Shown here: in pieces, positions 8,267 to 17,812 of the stretch
Numbering within the stretch: position 1 is the first letter of the stretch
Layout: each line of letters opens with the position of its first letter
DNA from: Lachnospiraceae bacterium
GTDB lineage: Bacteria > Bacillota_A > Clostridia > Lachnospirales > Lachnospiraceae
NCBI GenBank assembly: GCA_021770615.1
Contig: JAETQR010000023.1
Location: forward strand, 4,385 to 68,384
DNA: 64,000 nt
Direction of reading: 5' to 3'
The notes under the pieces: model-generated
Databases searched by the model: none
Told to the model about the DNA's origin: nothing
Seen by the model: only the letters and a program-made list of their open reading frames with translations
Program-made: the position numbers and the translations under genes

Positions 8267-10573
8267 ATGGATGAACAGATGAAAACATTGCCGGTCATTG
8301 CATTAAAGGGAATGACGATTCTGCCAGGAATGCTCGTTCATTTAGATGTGAATCGTGACATAACCAAGTTTGCGATCGATGAAGCGATGGCTGGGGAGTG
8401 CATGATATTTGTGACGAGCCAGAAGGATGACAGGGTGGAACTTCCGATTTATTCAGATCTTATGAGTGTGGGAGTCATAGCAAAGATACGACAGGTGATC
8501 AAGCTCGAAGAAAATGTGGTGCGTATTCTGGTATATACGCAGGAGAGGGCGACGTTAGCAGCCTTGGTCCAGAATGAGCCATTTTTGATGGGCGATCTTG
8601 TCCTTTGTGGAGAGGATCCGGGGCAGCCGGATCTGAGTGATATTGAGAAAAAAGCGATGTGCCGGGATATTAAAGATATGTATACGGTCTATCTTGGACA
8701 GAATCCGAGTGCGGGGCGCAGTGCTTATGATAAGATCCAGAAAGAAAATGACCTCGGGGTGCTTCTTGATCTGATTTCGATGCATGTCCCGATGGAGATT
8801 GAAAAGCGGCAGCAGATTCTCGAGTGCTTTAATGAAGAGGAGCGTTTTTATCTTGTTTCGGAATATCTGGCTGAGGAGATCGATATACTTAGACTGAGAG
8901 CGGATTATAAAACGAGGGTAAAGACCGAGGTTGATAAAAACCAGAAAGAATATTTTCTGAGAGAACAGATGAAAGTGATCCGGGATGAACTCGGTGAAGG
9001 CGCTTCAAATTACGAGGAAAAGTATAAGAAAAAACTAAAAGGGCTGATCTGTTCAGAGGAAGTCAGAACAAAGATCGCAGAGGAGATCAAGAGACTGGGG
9101 ACGATGTCGTCAAGTTCATCGGAAAGTGCGGTGGCGAGAGATTATATCGAGACGCTCCTCGAACTTCCATGGGATAAGATGGAGGAGACCGATCATGATC
9201 TGGCAGATGCGGAACGGATTCTTGATGAAGATCATTATGGGTTGGAAAAAGTAAAGGAGCGTATCCTTGAATTTCTTGCCGTGCGAAATCTGACCGGAAA
9301 AGGCGACGCGCCGATCGTATGTCTTGTGGGACCTCCGGGAACCGGAAAGACATCGATCGCAAGGTCGGTAGCCAGAGCGCTGGATAAAGAATATATCCGG
9401 ATCTGTCTCGGCGGTGTAAGGGATGAGGCAGAGATCCGGGGACATAGAAGGACGTACATCGGAGCTATGCCGGGAAGGATCATCAACGGGCTGAAAAAAG
9501 CAGGAGTGAAAAACCCTCTTATGCTCCTCGATGAGATCGATAAGGTAAGCAGTGATTACAAGGGAGATACTTCTTCCGCTCTTTTAGAGGTGCTGGATCC
9601 GGAGCAAAACTGTAATTTTGTCGATCATTATGTAGAATTGCCGGTAGATCTGTCGGAAGTTCTGTTTTTGTGTACAGCAAATACGGTGGATACGATTCCG
9701 AGACCGCTTTTGGACCGTATGGAGATCATCGAAGTATCCGGTTATACAGAAAATGAGAAATTTCATATCGGGAAACAATATCTGATCCCCAAACAGATTC
9801 AAAAGAATGGATTAAAAAAGAAGGAGTTGAATATCAGCGATACAGCTCTCAGGGATATCATAAGTTATTATACCCGTGAAGCCGGTGTCCGTAGTCTGGA
9901 ACGTCAGGTCGGTAAGATCTGCCGCAAGACGGCGAAGCAGATCGTGGAGAAGGAAACAGAGAAGGTGCGTGTGTCCGGCAGAAATCTGAAAGATTATCTC
10001 GGAAAGCGTAAATTTTCCAATCTGAAGGCAAATAAATCCAATGAGATCGGTATTGTCAGAGGTCTGGCATGGACACAGGCCGGTGGCGACACACTCGAGA
10101 TCGAGGTAAATACGATGCCGGGTGAGGGCAACCTGATCCTTACAGGGCAGCTCGGGGAGGTTATGCAGGAGTCAGCAAGGATTGCCCTGAGTTATGTCCG
10201 ATCGATATCGAAGAAGAGCAATAAATATTATAAAGAGCATGATTTTCATGTCCATGTACCGGAGGGAGCGGTTCCGAAAGACGGACCTTCTGCCGGGGTC
10301 ACGATGGCGACGGCAATCTTTTCTGCAATAGAGGAGAAGAAGGTGGATGCCGGGGTTGCCATGACCGGAGAGGTCACGCTGCGAGGAAGAGTTCTCCCGA
10401 TCGGTGGCCTGAAAGAAAAACTTCTGGCGGCGAGGCTTGCCGGAATTGGAAAAGTGGTCGTTCCGAAAGAAAACGAGCCGGATGTGGAGGAACTGGAAGA
10501 AGAGATCACCGGGGGAATGGAGATCGTCTTTGCAGAACATATGAAACAGGTTCTGAAAGAGGCGCTGGCGTAG
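8267..10573 (+). CDS. lon: ATP-dependent protease Lon
   Basis: Cytoplasmic LonA protease that degrades damaged and regulatory proteins. The 768-residue protein has the N-terminal substrate-binding domain from residue 7 (LPVIALKGMTILPG), an AAA+ module with Walker A GPPGTGKTSIA, and a C-terminal protease domain with catalytic Ser S675 in PKDGPSAGVTM and the Lys in GGLKEKLLAA. Length is normal. A ribosome site AGAGAGGTAAG lies before the ATG. It sits after clpX and before ysxC, the usual Firmicute order. Confidence 0.97.
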   Translation: MDEQMKTLPVIALKGMTILPGMLVHLDVNRDITKFAIDEAMAGECMIFVTSQKDDRVELPIYSDLMSVGVIAKIRQVIKLEENVVRILVYTQERATLAALVQNEPFLMGDLVLCGEDPGQPDLSDIEKKAMCRDIKDMYTVYLGQNPSAGRSAYDKIQKENDLGVLLDLISMHVPMEIEKRQQILECFNEEERFYLVSEYLAEEIDILRLRADYKTRVKTEVDKNQKEYFLREQMKVIRDELGEGASNYEEKYKKKLKGLICSEEVRTKIAEEIKRLGTMSSSSSESAVARDYIETLLELPWDKMEETDHDLADAERILDEDHYGLEKVKERILEFLAVRNLTGKGDAPIVCLVGPPGTGKTSIARSVARALDKEYIRICLGGVRDEAEIRGHRRTYIGAMPGRIINGLKKAGVKNPLMLLDEIDKVSSDYKGDTSSALLEVLDPEQNCNFVDHYVELPVDLSEVLFLCTANTVDTIPRPLLDRMEIIEVSGYTENEKFHIGKQYLIPKQIQKNGLKKKELNISDTALRDIISYYTREAGVRSLERQVGKICRKTAKQIVEKETEKVRVSGRNLKDYLGKRKFSNLKANKSNEIGIVRGLAWTQAGGDTLEIEVNTMPGEGNLILTGQLGEVMQESARIALSYVRSISKKSNKYYKEHDFHVHVPEGAVPKDGPSAGVTMATAIFSAIEEKKVDAGVAMTGEVTLRGRVLPIGGLKEKLLAARLAGIGKVVVPKENEPDVEELEEEITGGMEIVFAEHMKQVLKEALA

Positions 10574-10641
10574 CCGGCTGAGCGGCTCTCCGGCACTTCC
10601 GGGGTCAACTTGACGGTGTCAGGCGAAGAAAGGAAAAGCGA

Positions 10642-11238
10642 ATGGTCATTCAATCACTTGAACTGGAGACAGTGTGTGGGATCACGAGTAAACTGCCCCA
10701 GAATGATAAAATCGAGATGGCATTCTGGGGGAGATCGAACGTCGGAAAGTCATCTCTTATCAATACCCTTATGAACAGAAAAGGTTTTGCCCGGATTTCT
10801 TCCCAGCCGGGAAAGACACAGACGATCAATTATTATAACGTCAACGACGTATGTTATCTTGTCGATCTACCGGGATATGGGTATGCAAAGGTGTCGAAAG
10901 AAGCTTCGGCAAAATGGATGAAGATGATCGAAAAATATCTGGATACGTCCGGGGCGCTCCGGGTCGTATTTCTTCTCATTGATATCCGCCACGAGCCGTC
11001 CGCAAAGGATGTAGAAGTGTACGGTATGCTTTTGCAGAAAGGCTTTAATCCGCTTATTATCGCCACAAAGGCAGATAAGATCAGCAAAAATGCCCGGATG
11101 AAAAATATTTCGCTCATAAAAAAGAAGCTTGAGGTCGTACCGGAGACGCCCGTGATTCCGTTCTCAGCCCGGAGTAAAGAAGGCAAAGATGAAATCTGGG
11201 AATATATTGACTATTTTGTAAATGAGATCAGCTTATAG
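10642..11238 (+). CDS. ysxC: Ribosome biogenesis GTP-binding protein YsxC/EngB
   Basis: Small essential GTPase needed for assembly of the large ribosomal subunit. The protein is 198 residues with G1 GRSNVGKSS, G3 DLPGYGYAK and G4 TKADK, in the TrmE-Era-like order. A ribosome site AAAGGAAAAG precedes ATG. Its place directly after lon is the common arrangement. Confidence 0.96.
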   Translation: MVIQSLELETVCGITSKLPQNDKIEMAFWGRSNVGKSSLINTLMNRKGFARISSQPGKTQTINYYNVNDVCYLVDLPGYGYAKVSKEASAKWMKMIEKYLDTSGALRVVFLLIDIRHEPSAKDVEVYGMLLQKGFNPLIIATKADKISKNARMKNISLIKKKLEVVPETPVIPFSARSKEGKDEIWEYIDYFVNEISL

Positions 11239-11259
11239 GCTTATAGATGGAGGGAAACT

Positions 11260-12192
11260 GTGAATCAGAAAACGAAATCCACGATTGAAAACGTAGTGGA
11301 ACAGATTGCCGGTAATTATGATCATGAACCACTTTTTTCTACAAAAGCGGGAAAGAATATGCCGGAGCGCAAAGGTATCATAGATGCTTTAAAGGAACTA
11401 CGTCTTGTGATGTTTCCGGGGTATTTCGGAGAACAGGATGCGACAAGGGGACTTCCCAGGTATTTTGTGGGAGACAGATTGTTAGCGATCTATAACATGC
11501 TCTGTGAACAGATTGCCTGTGCTTTTGCTTACAATGGGGACGATTCGGTGATCTGTGCACACTCGCTTGATGGAATGCCCGATGAGGAGAACAAAGAACG
11601 GGCGGAGAAAATATGCGGTGAATTTTTTGAGGAACTTCCCCGCATACAAAAATTGCTGCTAAAAGATGTACAGGCGGCATTTGACGGGGATCCGGCTGCC
11701 CAGAGTAAGGAGGAGATCATCTTTTCCTATCCGGGGCTGTTCGCCATATTTGTATATCGTATCGCCCACGAGTTTTACATACGGGAGGTTCCTTTTATCC
11801 CGAGGATCATGACCGAGTATGCCCACGGAAAGACAGGGATCGATATCAACTCGGGAGCAGTGATCGGGGAGAGCTTTTTCATTGACCACGGAACAGGAAT
11901 CGTCATCGGTGAGACGACAGTGATCGGCGACCATGTGAAGCTCTACCAGGGAGTGACCCTCGGTGGATTGTCCACCAGAGGCGGGCAGAAGCTGTCCGGC
12001 AGCAAGCGTCATCCGACGATCGAGGATAACGTGACGATTTATTCCAATGCTTCTATCCTGGGTGGAGATACGGTCATCGGAAAGAACTCTGTCATTGGTG
12101 GAAATACCTTTATTACCGAGTCGATTCCGGAGGATTCGAGGATTAGTCTGCAAAAGCCGGTTCAGGATGAATATGACTGGTATGTAATCTGA
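11260..12192 (+). CDS. Serine O-acetyltransferase (EpsC-type, left-handed beta-helix)
   Basis: Transfers acetyl from acetyl-CoA to serine, the first step of cysteine synthesis. The 310-residue protein has a helical N-terminal half and hexapeptide repeats from about residue 190: [19 protein letters not shown], with the catalytic His in [13 protein letters not shown], and LYQGVTLGG. Translation starts at GTG with GATGGAGGG seven bases upstream. It is longer than E. coli CysE and matches the long N-terminal type seen in Clostridia and Bacteroidetes. No cysK is beside it. Confidence 0.9.
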   Translation: MNQKTKSTIENVVEQIAGNYDHEPLFSTKAGKNMPERKGIIDALKELRLVMFPGYFGEQDATRGLPRYFVGDRLLAIYNMLCEQIACAFAYNGDDSVICAHSLDGMPDEENKERAEKICGEFFEELPRIQKLLLKDVQAAFDGDPAAQSKEEIIFSYPGLFAIFVYRIAHEFYIREVPFIPRIMTEYAHGKTGIDINSGAVIGESFFIDHGTGIVIGETTVIGDHVKLYQGVTLGGLSTRGGQKLSGSKRHPTIEDNVTIYSNASILGGDTVIGKNSVIGGNTFITESIPEDSRISLQKPVQDEYDWYVI

Positions 12193-12354
12193 AAATAGAA
12201 GAAAAATATTGATCAGAGTGTATTTTGTGCAAAAATCCGCTTATGATGCGAAAATATTTCTTTCTTTTGAAATAATTGTGCTAGGATTGTTCTCATGTTT
12301 GTCAAACATTGTCGGATGATCAGAGACATATAGCAAAAGAAAGGATGTCAGGAA

Positions 12355-14517
12355 ATGAAAAACAGCACAAAAAGACTGATGGCACTCTTTATGGTATTTT
12401 CTATGATATTTAGTAGTATGCTTGGAAATGGGGTAAATGAGGTGCAGGCGGAGGTGTCATCCGTACCGGATGAAACGGCAGCCGGGGTTGAAACAGGGGA
12501 TATGGAGAGCGGAACAGGATATGAGGAATATGAAGATACAGAGGACGAGGAAGATATTGATTTAGATGATGGACAGGAAGAAATTGACCTGAAGATTAAA
12601 ATTATAAGTCAATGGGATAAACATTATAATGCAGAGGTCGAAATTAAAAATTTGACTGAGGATAAGATTGATGACTGGGAAATTTCTTTTGGATTTAAAA
12701 ATGAAATAGTAAATATCTGGAATGCAAACATAACGGAATATGACGAAGAACTTGAGTTATATACGATTCGGAATGCGGACTGGAACCAGGATATAGCAGC
12801 CGGTGGGACGGTTTCTTTTGGAATGACCGTGAGTTATGAGGATTTGATCGATTCTCCAAGAGACTGGTATCTGACCAGGGCCTGTTTGGAAGCAGAAGAA
12901 GATTATGATGTAGAATGTACGGAGTATAGCCGATGGGATGATACGAAGATCAATGGCCAGATTACAATCACGAATCATACTGACAAGCGTATCGAAGATT
13001 GGAAACTGGATATTGAATCGAATTTGTCTTTTGAGCAGGTGTGGGGTGCAGAACTTGTAGATGAAGAAGAGGCTTCCTTTGATAATGCGGATTACAATCA
13101 GAATATCGAGCCGGGACAGAGTGTGAGCTTTGGTTTTATTGCAGATTGTGATGGGGAGAAAGCGGAGATTTATGATGAAATTTTGTATGAAATGATCCAA
13201 ATTCCAGAAGAATTAGAGGGTGATGAAGACTGGGTGGATGAGTATGAGGAAAATGAGTTGGCAAAATATGAACTTGAGCGGGATGACTTTGATACAGACG
13301 AGGAATATCAAGAGTATCTGGGGCGCCATGCAGCATTAGGGATGTCAGTATCATCTGCCCGGTCTGCATTTGGTATAAGATCGAAAGCAGGCAGCAGTAC
13401 GGTATTGAGCCAGGCAGATAAGCCAATGAAAACAAAGGAACCAATGACGCTGACTGATGAAGAAAAGAAATATACGATTATAAATGCGGGAGGTAAATCC
13501 GTACAAACCTTTTATGAAAAGGGAAGTTATGTGTATTTGATCCAGCGTGATGCGACAAAACAAGTTAAGATAACAAAATGCAAGATAAAAAAGAGCACAG
13601 CGGAGGAACAAAAATGGGGGTTAAAACAGGGTGATAAAGTATTGGATCTAAACGATCCTGGAAATGCAACCATGACCCTGAATAAATTTAACCATGGACA
13701 GAGTCTGGAGATGTTTACCTACGGTGGGAAGGAATATATGCTTCTTTCTGCCGGGCCTAAGAACAAACAGACGAAGTATGGAAATGTAGTTGCCATAATA
13801 CAGTTTAGGGATGGTGGTTATACCTATGGTAAGTTTGAGACTGAGGCAGGATTAAATGCTAAGTTTTTGACAGGCATTGGTCAGGCAAATAAAAAGCATA
13901 AAAACCAGGGAACGCCGAAACAGGTGGAAGCCGCTCTGTCAGAGGATATGAAGACATTGTTAGTATGGTGTGAATTTTATCGTGGGGATAAGCCGGAGAC
14001 GAAGGGGCGGAAAGTGCAGATCAGCTGCTATAAGTTAAAGGGCATTATGAAACAACTTAAAAAGGTAGAGAAAAAGATTGGAAAAAAGGAGAAAAGGGTA
14101 ACCTTAAATTTCAAGCATATTGATAAAAAATTATGCGAGTGTACGGCAATCCAGTCTGATAAAAAAGAAACCGTTGTCAAACCGTACGGTTCGTTGCAGG
14201 CGATCGATCTGGAAAATAAAAAGAATGGGAAATATAGGGTTTACCTGTGCGGAGGTAATCAGGAAGAATCTCTTAGTAAGTATCCTGGTGTTGCAGTGAT
14301 GAGTCTTTCCTGCGGAAAGGATCCGGAACAAAATAGCAGATACTTATGCAGAACAAAGGTTATAGTAGATCAGGATACGATAAATACGGACAGACTGGAA
14401 ATGGAGGGTATGCACTATAGAAAAGGAAAGGTGGGGCTTATTATATCACCTGCAAGTAAAACAATAGGAAAAGACAGACAGGTCTTATTTTCTGTAGATT
14501 CTGATGATGTAAGATAA
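12355..14517 (+). CDS. Secreted protein with two CBM2-like modules and an unrecognised C-terminal half
   Basis: 720 residues. The N-terminus is a signal peptide (positive MKNSTKRLM, hydrophobic core, likely cut near VQA). An acidic linker follows, then two repeats at about 75-170 and 180-260. Each has the pattern DDWEISFGF, then IWNA, then DWNQDIAAGGTVSFGM (second copy: EDWKLDIES, VWGAEL, YNQNIEPGQSVSFGF), which matches carbohydrate-binding module family 2. A bacterial cell wall or plant glucan target is therefore likely. Residues 340-720 show no family I recognise but contain KYTIINAGGKSVQTFYEK and Lys-rich strands. It lies 10 bases before an LRR protein gene and is visibly more AT-rich than the housekeeping genes upstream. 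Confidence 0.75.
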   Translation: MKNSTKRLMALFMVFSMIFSSMLGNGVNEVQAEVSSVPDETAAGVETGDMESGTGYEEYEDTEDEEDIDLDDGQEEIDLKIKIISQWDKHYNAEVEIKNLTEDKIDDWEISFGFKNEIVNIWNANITEYDEELELYTIRNADWNQDIAAGGTVSFGMTVSYEDLIDSPRDWYLTRACLEAEEDYDVECTEYSRWDDTKINGQITITNHTDKRIEDWKLDIESNLSFEQVWGAELVDEEEASFDNADYNQNIEPGQSVSFGFIADCDGEKAEIYDEILYEMIQIPEELEGDEDWVDEYEENELAKYELERDDFDTDEEYQEYLGRHAALGMSVSSARSAFGIRSKAGSSTVLSQADKPMKTKEPMTLTDEEKKYTIINAGGKSVQTFYEKGSYVYLIQRDATKQVKITKCKIKKSTAEEQKWGLKQGDKVLDLNDPGNATMTLNKFNHGQSLEMFTYGGKEYMLLSAGPKNKQTKYGNVVAIIQFRDGGYTYGKFETEAGLNAKFLTGIGQANKKHKNQGTPKQVEAALSEDMKTLLVWCEFYRGDKPETKGRKVQISCYKLKGIMKQLKKVEKKIGKKEKRVTLNFKHIDKKLCECTAIQSDKKETVVKPYGSLQAIDLENKKNGKYRVYLCGGNQEESLSKYPGVAVMSLSCGKDPEQNSRYLCRTKVIVDQDTINTDRLEMEGMHYRKGKVGLIISPASKTIGKDRQVLFSVDSDDVR

Positions 14518-14527
14518 GGGGGGCGAA

Positions 14528-15832
14528 ATGAAAAAAATAGTTTTCATTTTTACTGTTCTGTGTCTCTCTGTGTTGTTTATCAATACGGAAAGCCATGCAA
14601 AAGATATTGTGAAAAATGCCAAGGCTGGCCCCCATGCTACGTGGTCTCTTTCGGATAAGTATGTCATGACGATCAAGGGAACCGGGGCGGTAATGCGGAA
14701 ATATATATATTATAAAAAGAGCTTTGCAGACAATCAGAAAAAGATTAAAAAAGTTATTGTGGAGGAAGGGATTACTGAATTTATAGGTGGAGTGTTTTTC
14801 AGTATGGAAAATGTCACACAAGTTCAGTTACCGAGCACCCTAAAAGTTTGCAGTATGTTTTTTGACTGTGATTCTTTGGAGAAGATTAAAATTCCGGACA
14901 GTGTAATAAAGATTCCAGAGATGGCATTTTGTGAGTGCGATCACTTGGAAGAGATAATCCTTCCTAAAAAACTCAGGACGGTAGAAAGACGTGCATTTTA
15001 TGGCTGTAAAAGGTTGAAGAAGATCGTGTTCCCGGATTCTGTAGAAGAGATGGAGAAGAATTGCGTCACGAAATGCAGGGCATTGGAAAAGGTAGTTCTT
15101 CCGAAAAACCTGAAAAAGCTTGAAAAGAATTTTACAAAGTGTTTTGGCCTGCGGACGATCGTAAACCGTTCTTCAATGAAGATCCCATTGGATACGGTGT
15201 CAGGAAGAAGGATATGGAAAGTCGGAGGAAAGAAAGCGAAGATCCTCACGCAGGGGAAAACCGCAAGGTCCAGAGGGACCAAATACCGGATCACGTATGA
15301 TCTGCGTGGCGGGAAGACGACAGACCGGATGCCGGGATATCATTATTATGGCGACGAGTTGAAATTGCCCCGGATGAAAAAAAGGGGGTATACGTTTGTC
15401 GGATGGCGGTGCCTGTCATGCTTTACATATGGGGACGAGTTTGTCAGGTATTATGGGAAAGACGTTAAACTAGTGCCGTATTTTGTGAAATTTGAGGTGA
15501 AGAATTTAGAGGGTGGAAAAATCCAGGTCAGGATAGCAGATGATGATTTTGAGTGGCCGGATATTATGTGGAGAGAAGATTACTACCCATTGATATATGT
15601 GGTGAGATTTTCAGAAAACGAGGACATGTCAGGTCCGACTACTAGTAAATATCCCTATCATAAGCTAGAAGGTGTTACAGGAATATATGACGAGGGGATA
15701 TATGACGGATTTGAGATTGGAAAGACCTACTACATACAATTTTCTTATTACTATACCGATGGCGAGATTGGTTTGGAACTGGGAGATATCCACCAATGGT
15801 TTCTGAAACAAAGCATAAAGATAGAAAAGTAA
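14528..15832 (+). CDS. Secreted LRR (BspA-type) protein with one InlB-type repeat
   Basis: 434 residues. The signal peptide is MKKIVFIFTVLCLSVLFINT with likely cleavage after SHA. Residues 85-225 are leucine-rich repeats of the BspA/LRR_5 type (for example SLEKIKIPDSVIKIPEMAF and HLEEIILPKKLRTVERRAF). Residues 255-300 form a beta-grasp InlB-type repeat: YDLRGGK ... GYTFVGW. The C-terminal 120 residues look like a beta-rich module. Such proteins bind host or bacterial surfaces. A GATAAGGGGGG ribosome site starts it 10 bases after the CBM2-like gene, so the two probably share a transcript. There is no LPXTG anchor. Confidence 0.8.
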   Translation: MKKIVFIFTVLCLSVLFINTESHAKDIVKNAKAGPHATWSLSDKYVMTIKGTGAVMRKYIYYKKSFADNQKKIKKVIVEEGITEFIGGVFFSMENVTQVQLPSTLKVCSMFFDCDSLEKIKIPDSVIKIPEMAFCECDHLEEIILPKKLRTVERRAFYGCKRLKKIVFPDSVEEMEKNCVTKCRALEKVVLPKNLKKLEKNFTKCFGLRTIVNRSSMKIPLDTVSGRRIWKVGGKKAKILTQGKTARSRGTKYRITYDLRGGKTTDRMPGYHYYGDELKLPRMKKRGYTFVGWRCLSCFTYGDEFVRYYGKDVKLVPYFVKFEVKNLEGGKIQVRIADDDFEWPDIMWREDYYPLIYVVRFSENEDMSGPTTSKYPYHKLEGVTGIYDEGIYDGFEIGKTYYIQFSYYYTDGEIGLELGDIHQWFLKQSIKIEK

Positions 15833-15835
15833 TAA

Positions 15836-15878
15836 AAAGGCATTCTGATACAGAGTCAGGATGCCTTTAATAATTTTT
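15836..15878. terminator. Bidirectional terminator between convergent genes
   Basis: AAAGGCAT at 15836-15843 pairs with ATGCCTTT at 15861-15868 and the stem continues with CTGA/TCAG. A T-rich tail (TAATAATTTTT) follows on the plus strand and A-runs precede it for the minus strand. It overlaps the stop of the minus-strand gene. Confidence 0.85.
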
Positions 15879-16257
15879 CATAGATCAGACCAACGACAAA
15901 CCAGACGGGAGCATAGTCTAACCGGATAAGCCCTTCGATATTTGTTTTGGCATCACTGTAGTCCCATGGACAGCAGTGATTTTTTTTGAGGAGTTTGCCC
16001 GTCCCGTATTCGGCGGCAAAGATGCATGTCGTGTAGACGGAGCCACGGATCATGACATTTGCATTTTTTAAGGCGTGGTGGATCGGTTTGATCAGGGACG
16101 CCATGCCATAGATCGGGAACATCCACATCGAGGTGCGGCAGGTAAATTGCTTGCTTTCGCGGGATAAGATCGAGTGGAGACCTGTCCAGAGGCACTCGAA
16201 TCCCCAGCCATATACGCCACATTTTATGAAATCTTTCGCTGAATCCTGTACTTTCAT
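15856..16257 (-). CDS. Small membrane protein, CmpB-like (putative ABC transporter permease family)
   Basis: 133 residues on the minus strand. The pattern GWGFECLWTG, FPIYGMAS, AAEYGTGKLL and WDYSDAKTNIEGLIRLDYAPVWF matches the CmpB-like putative ABC-transporter permease family (PF06541), with three to four membrane segments. The biochemical role of this family is not established. The gene is shorter than many members. It diverges from the DUF1015 gene with about 300 bases between them. Confidence 0.7.
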   Translation of the reverse strand: MKVQDSAKDFIKCGVYGWGFECLWTGLHSILSRESKQFTCRTSMWMFPIYGMASLIKPIHHALKNANVMIRGSVYTTCIFAAEYGTGKLLKKNHCCPWDYSDAKTNIEGLIRLDYAPVWFVVGLIYEKLLKAS

Positions 16258-16357
16258 CTAATCTCTCCTTTATGATCCGGGTGTCAAAATCCATTTTTAG
16301 TTTTCACGAAAAGGGAGAAAATATTCGTGAACGAAATGTAAAGTATTTTGGAAAGAC

Positions 16358-16386
16358 TTGTTTTCTTTCTTCTTTTTCGATATACT
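16358..16386 (+). promoter_or_regulatory. SigA-type promoter upstream of the structured leader and DUF1015 gene
   Basis: TTGTTT at 16358-16363 and TATACT at 16381-16386 are separated by exactly 17 bases. Transcription would start near 16393, giving a leader of about 165 bases that contains the three hairpins at 16459-16542. Confidence 0.65.
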
Positions 16387-16458
16387 AATAACAGGCAGAA
16401 TATTTTCACCAAAATTCATAAGAAGAATTCACAGAAAAGCTGTGATACAAGGAGGATA

Positions 16459-16550
16459 GTGTGAAAAAACAAGTTTTTCACACGCGAGATTTGTGTTTGC
16501 GCGTTGCTTGACACAAACTCGGTATGCGCAAAAAGCAGCGCAAGAATGGA
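16459..16550 (+). ncRNA. Structured 5' leader: three consecutive hairpins before a ribosome site
   Basis: Stem 1: GTGTGAAAAA (16459-16468) pairs with TTTTTCACAC (16474-16483), loop ACAAG. Stem 2: TTTGTGT (16490-16496) pairs with ACACAAA (16511-16517). Stem 3: TGCGC (16525-16529) pairs with GCGCA (16538-16542). TGGAGG at 16547-16552 follows and serves the DUF1015 gene. Three well-spaced stems between a promoter and a ribosome site point to a regulatory leader. I cannot assign it to a known riboswitch class. A 16-codon frame with its own ribosome site overlaps it. Confidence 0.6.
16461..16511 (+). CDS. Possible 16-residue leader peptide
   Basis: GTG at 16461 is preceded by AAGGAGGATAGT, a near-perfect ribosome site, and opens the frame MKKQVFHTRDLCLRVA, stopping at TGA 16509-16511. 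It lies across hairpins 1 and 2 of the leader. It could be a translated regulatory leader or an accident of the RNA element; the strong ribosome site favours translation. No amino acid is clearly enriched as in classical attenuators. Confidence 0.35.
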   Translation: MKKQVFHTRDLCLRVA

Positions 16551-16557
16551 GGATATA

Positions 16558-17793
16558 ATGGCAGAGATCAGACCATTTTGCTGTATCCGTCCAGCAGAAG
16601 AACTGGCGGAGCGGGTGGCGGCGTTACCATATGATGTGTACAACAGGCAGGAGGCAAAGGAAGAAGTTCAGAGAGAACCGCTTTCTTTTTTGAAAATAGA
16701 CCGTGCAGAGACAGGTTTTGATGATTCCGTCGACACGTATGCCCCGGAGGTTTATGAAAAAGCAAAAGAACTTCTTGAAGAGGATATCCGGAATCAGGTA
16801 TATGTGACGGATGAGGACAGGGTTTATTATATTTATCAGCTCGTCATGGACGGCCGTTCCCAGACGGGACTTGTGGCGTGCTCTTCTGTGGATGACTATG
16901 TAAATAATGTGATCAAAAAACATGAGAACACGAGAGCGGACAAAGAAGTGGACCGGATCACACATGTGGATACATGTTCGGCGCAGACAGGACCGATCTT
17001 TCTTGCCTACCGCTCGGAGGAGACGATCAACCGGATCGTCAAAAAATATGTGGCAGGAAAAGCGCTTTATGATTTTACGGCGGTGGACGGAGTTACCCAC
17101 CGGGTCTGGAAGATCAACGAAAAAGAAGATGTCGATACGATCTATCGGGCTTTCCGGACGATTGACAGGATCTATATTGCAGATGGGCACCACCGGGCAG
17201 CGTCGGCGGTAAAGGTAGGATTAAAGCGACGTGAGGAAAATCCCGGATATACCGGCGAAGAGGAATTTAATTACTTTTTGTCTGTTCTTTTTCCGCACGA
17301 TGAGCTTATGATCATGGATTACAATAGGACGGTGAAAGATCTGAATGGTCTTTCCCCGGATGAATTTATGAAAAAAGTACAGGAAAAGTTTGGGGTTGAA
17401 GAAGAGACAGAGCCGGTGCGCCCGGAACGAAAAGGAACATTTGGGATGTATATGGATAAAAAGTGGTACCGCCTCACGGCAAAACCGGAGTTGTTTGACG
17501 GGAAAGATGCAGTGGGAAGCCTTGATGTTTCGGTTCTTCAGGACAATCTTTTAGGGCCGGTCCTCGGGATCGGCGATCCGCGGACTGACAGCCGGATCGA
17601 TTTTGTCGGAGGAATACGTGGCTTAAAGGAACTTGAGAAGAGGGCAGATGAGGATATGTACGTTTCATTTTCTATGTATCCGACGTCGATTACAGAGCTT
17701 TTTGACGTGGCGGACAACGGACTTTTGATGCCGCCAAAATCGACGTGGTTTGAGCCGAAGCTTCGCAGCGGGTTGTTCATACATAGAATATAA
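16558..17793 (+). CDS. DUF1015 family protein
   Basis: 411 residues starting MAEIRPFCCIRPAEELAERV, the family N-terminus. Characteristic motifs are LPYDVYNRQEA, the DGHHRAASAVKVG stretch at about 204-216 and LFPHDELMIMDYNRTVKDL. The family is widespread in Clostridia, often beside serine or phosphonate genes; its reaction is not established. In-frame codons continue upstream to 16504, but ATG 16558 has GGAGG five bases ahead. A DUF624 gene follows 19 bases later. Expression is likely controlled by the structured leader. Confidence 0.85.
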   Translation: MAEIRPFCCIRPAEELAERVAALPYDVYNRQEAKEEVQREPLSFLKIDRAETGFDDSVDTYAPEVYEKAKELLEEDIRNQVYVTDEDRVYYIYQLVMDGRSQTGLVACSSVDDYVNNVIKKHENTRADKEVDRITHVDTCSAQTGPIFLAYRSEETINRIVKKYVAGKALYDFTAVDGVTHRVWKINEKEDVDTIYRAFRTIDRIYIADGHHRAASAVKVGLKRREENPGYTGEEEFNYFLSVLFPHDELMIMDYNRTVKDLNGLSPDEFMKKVQEKFGVEEETEPVRPERKGTFGMYMDKKWYRLTAKPELFDGKDAVGSLDVSVLQDNLLGPVLGIGDPRTDSRIDFVGGIRGLKELEKRADEDMYVSFSMYPTSITELFDVADNGLLMPPKSTWFEPKLRSGLFIHRI

Positions 17794-17812
17794 GAGTAAC
17801 GGGAGGAAAAAA

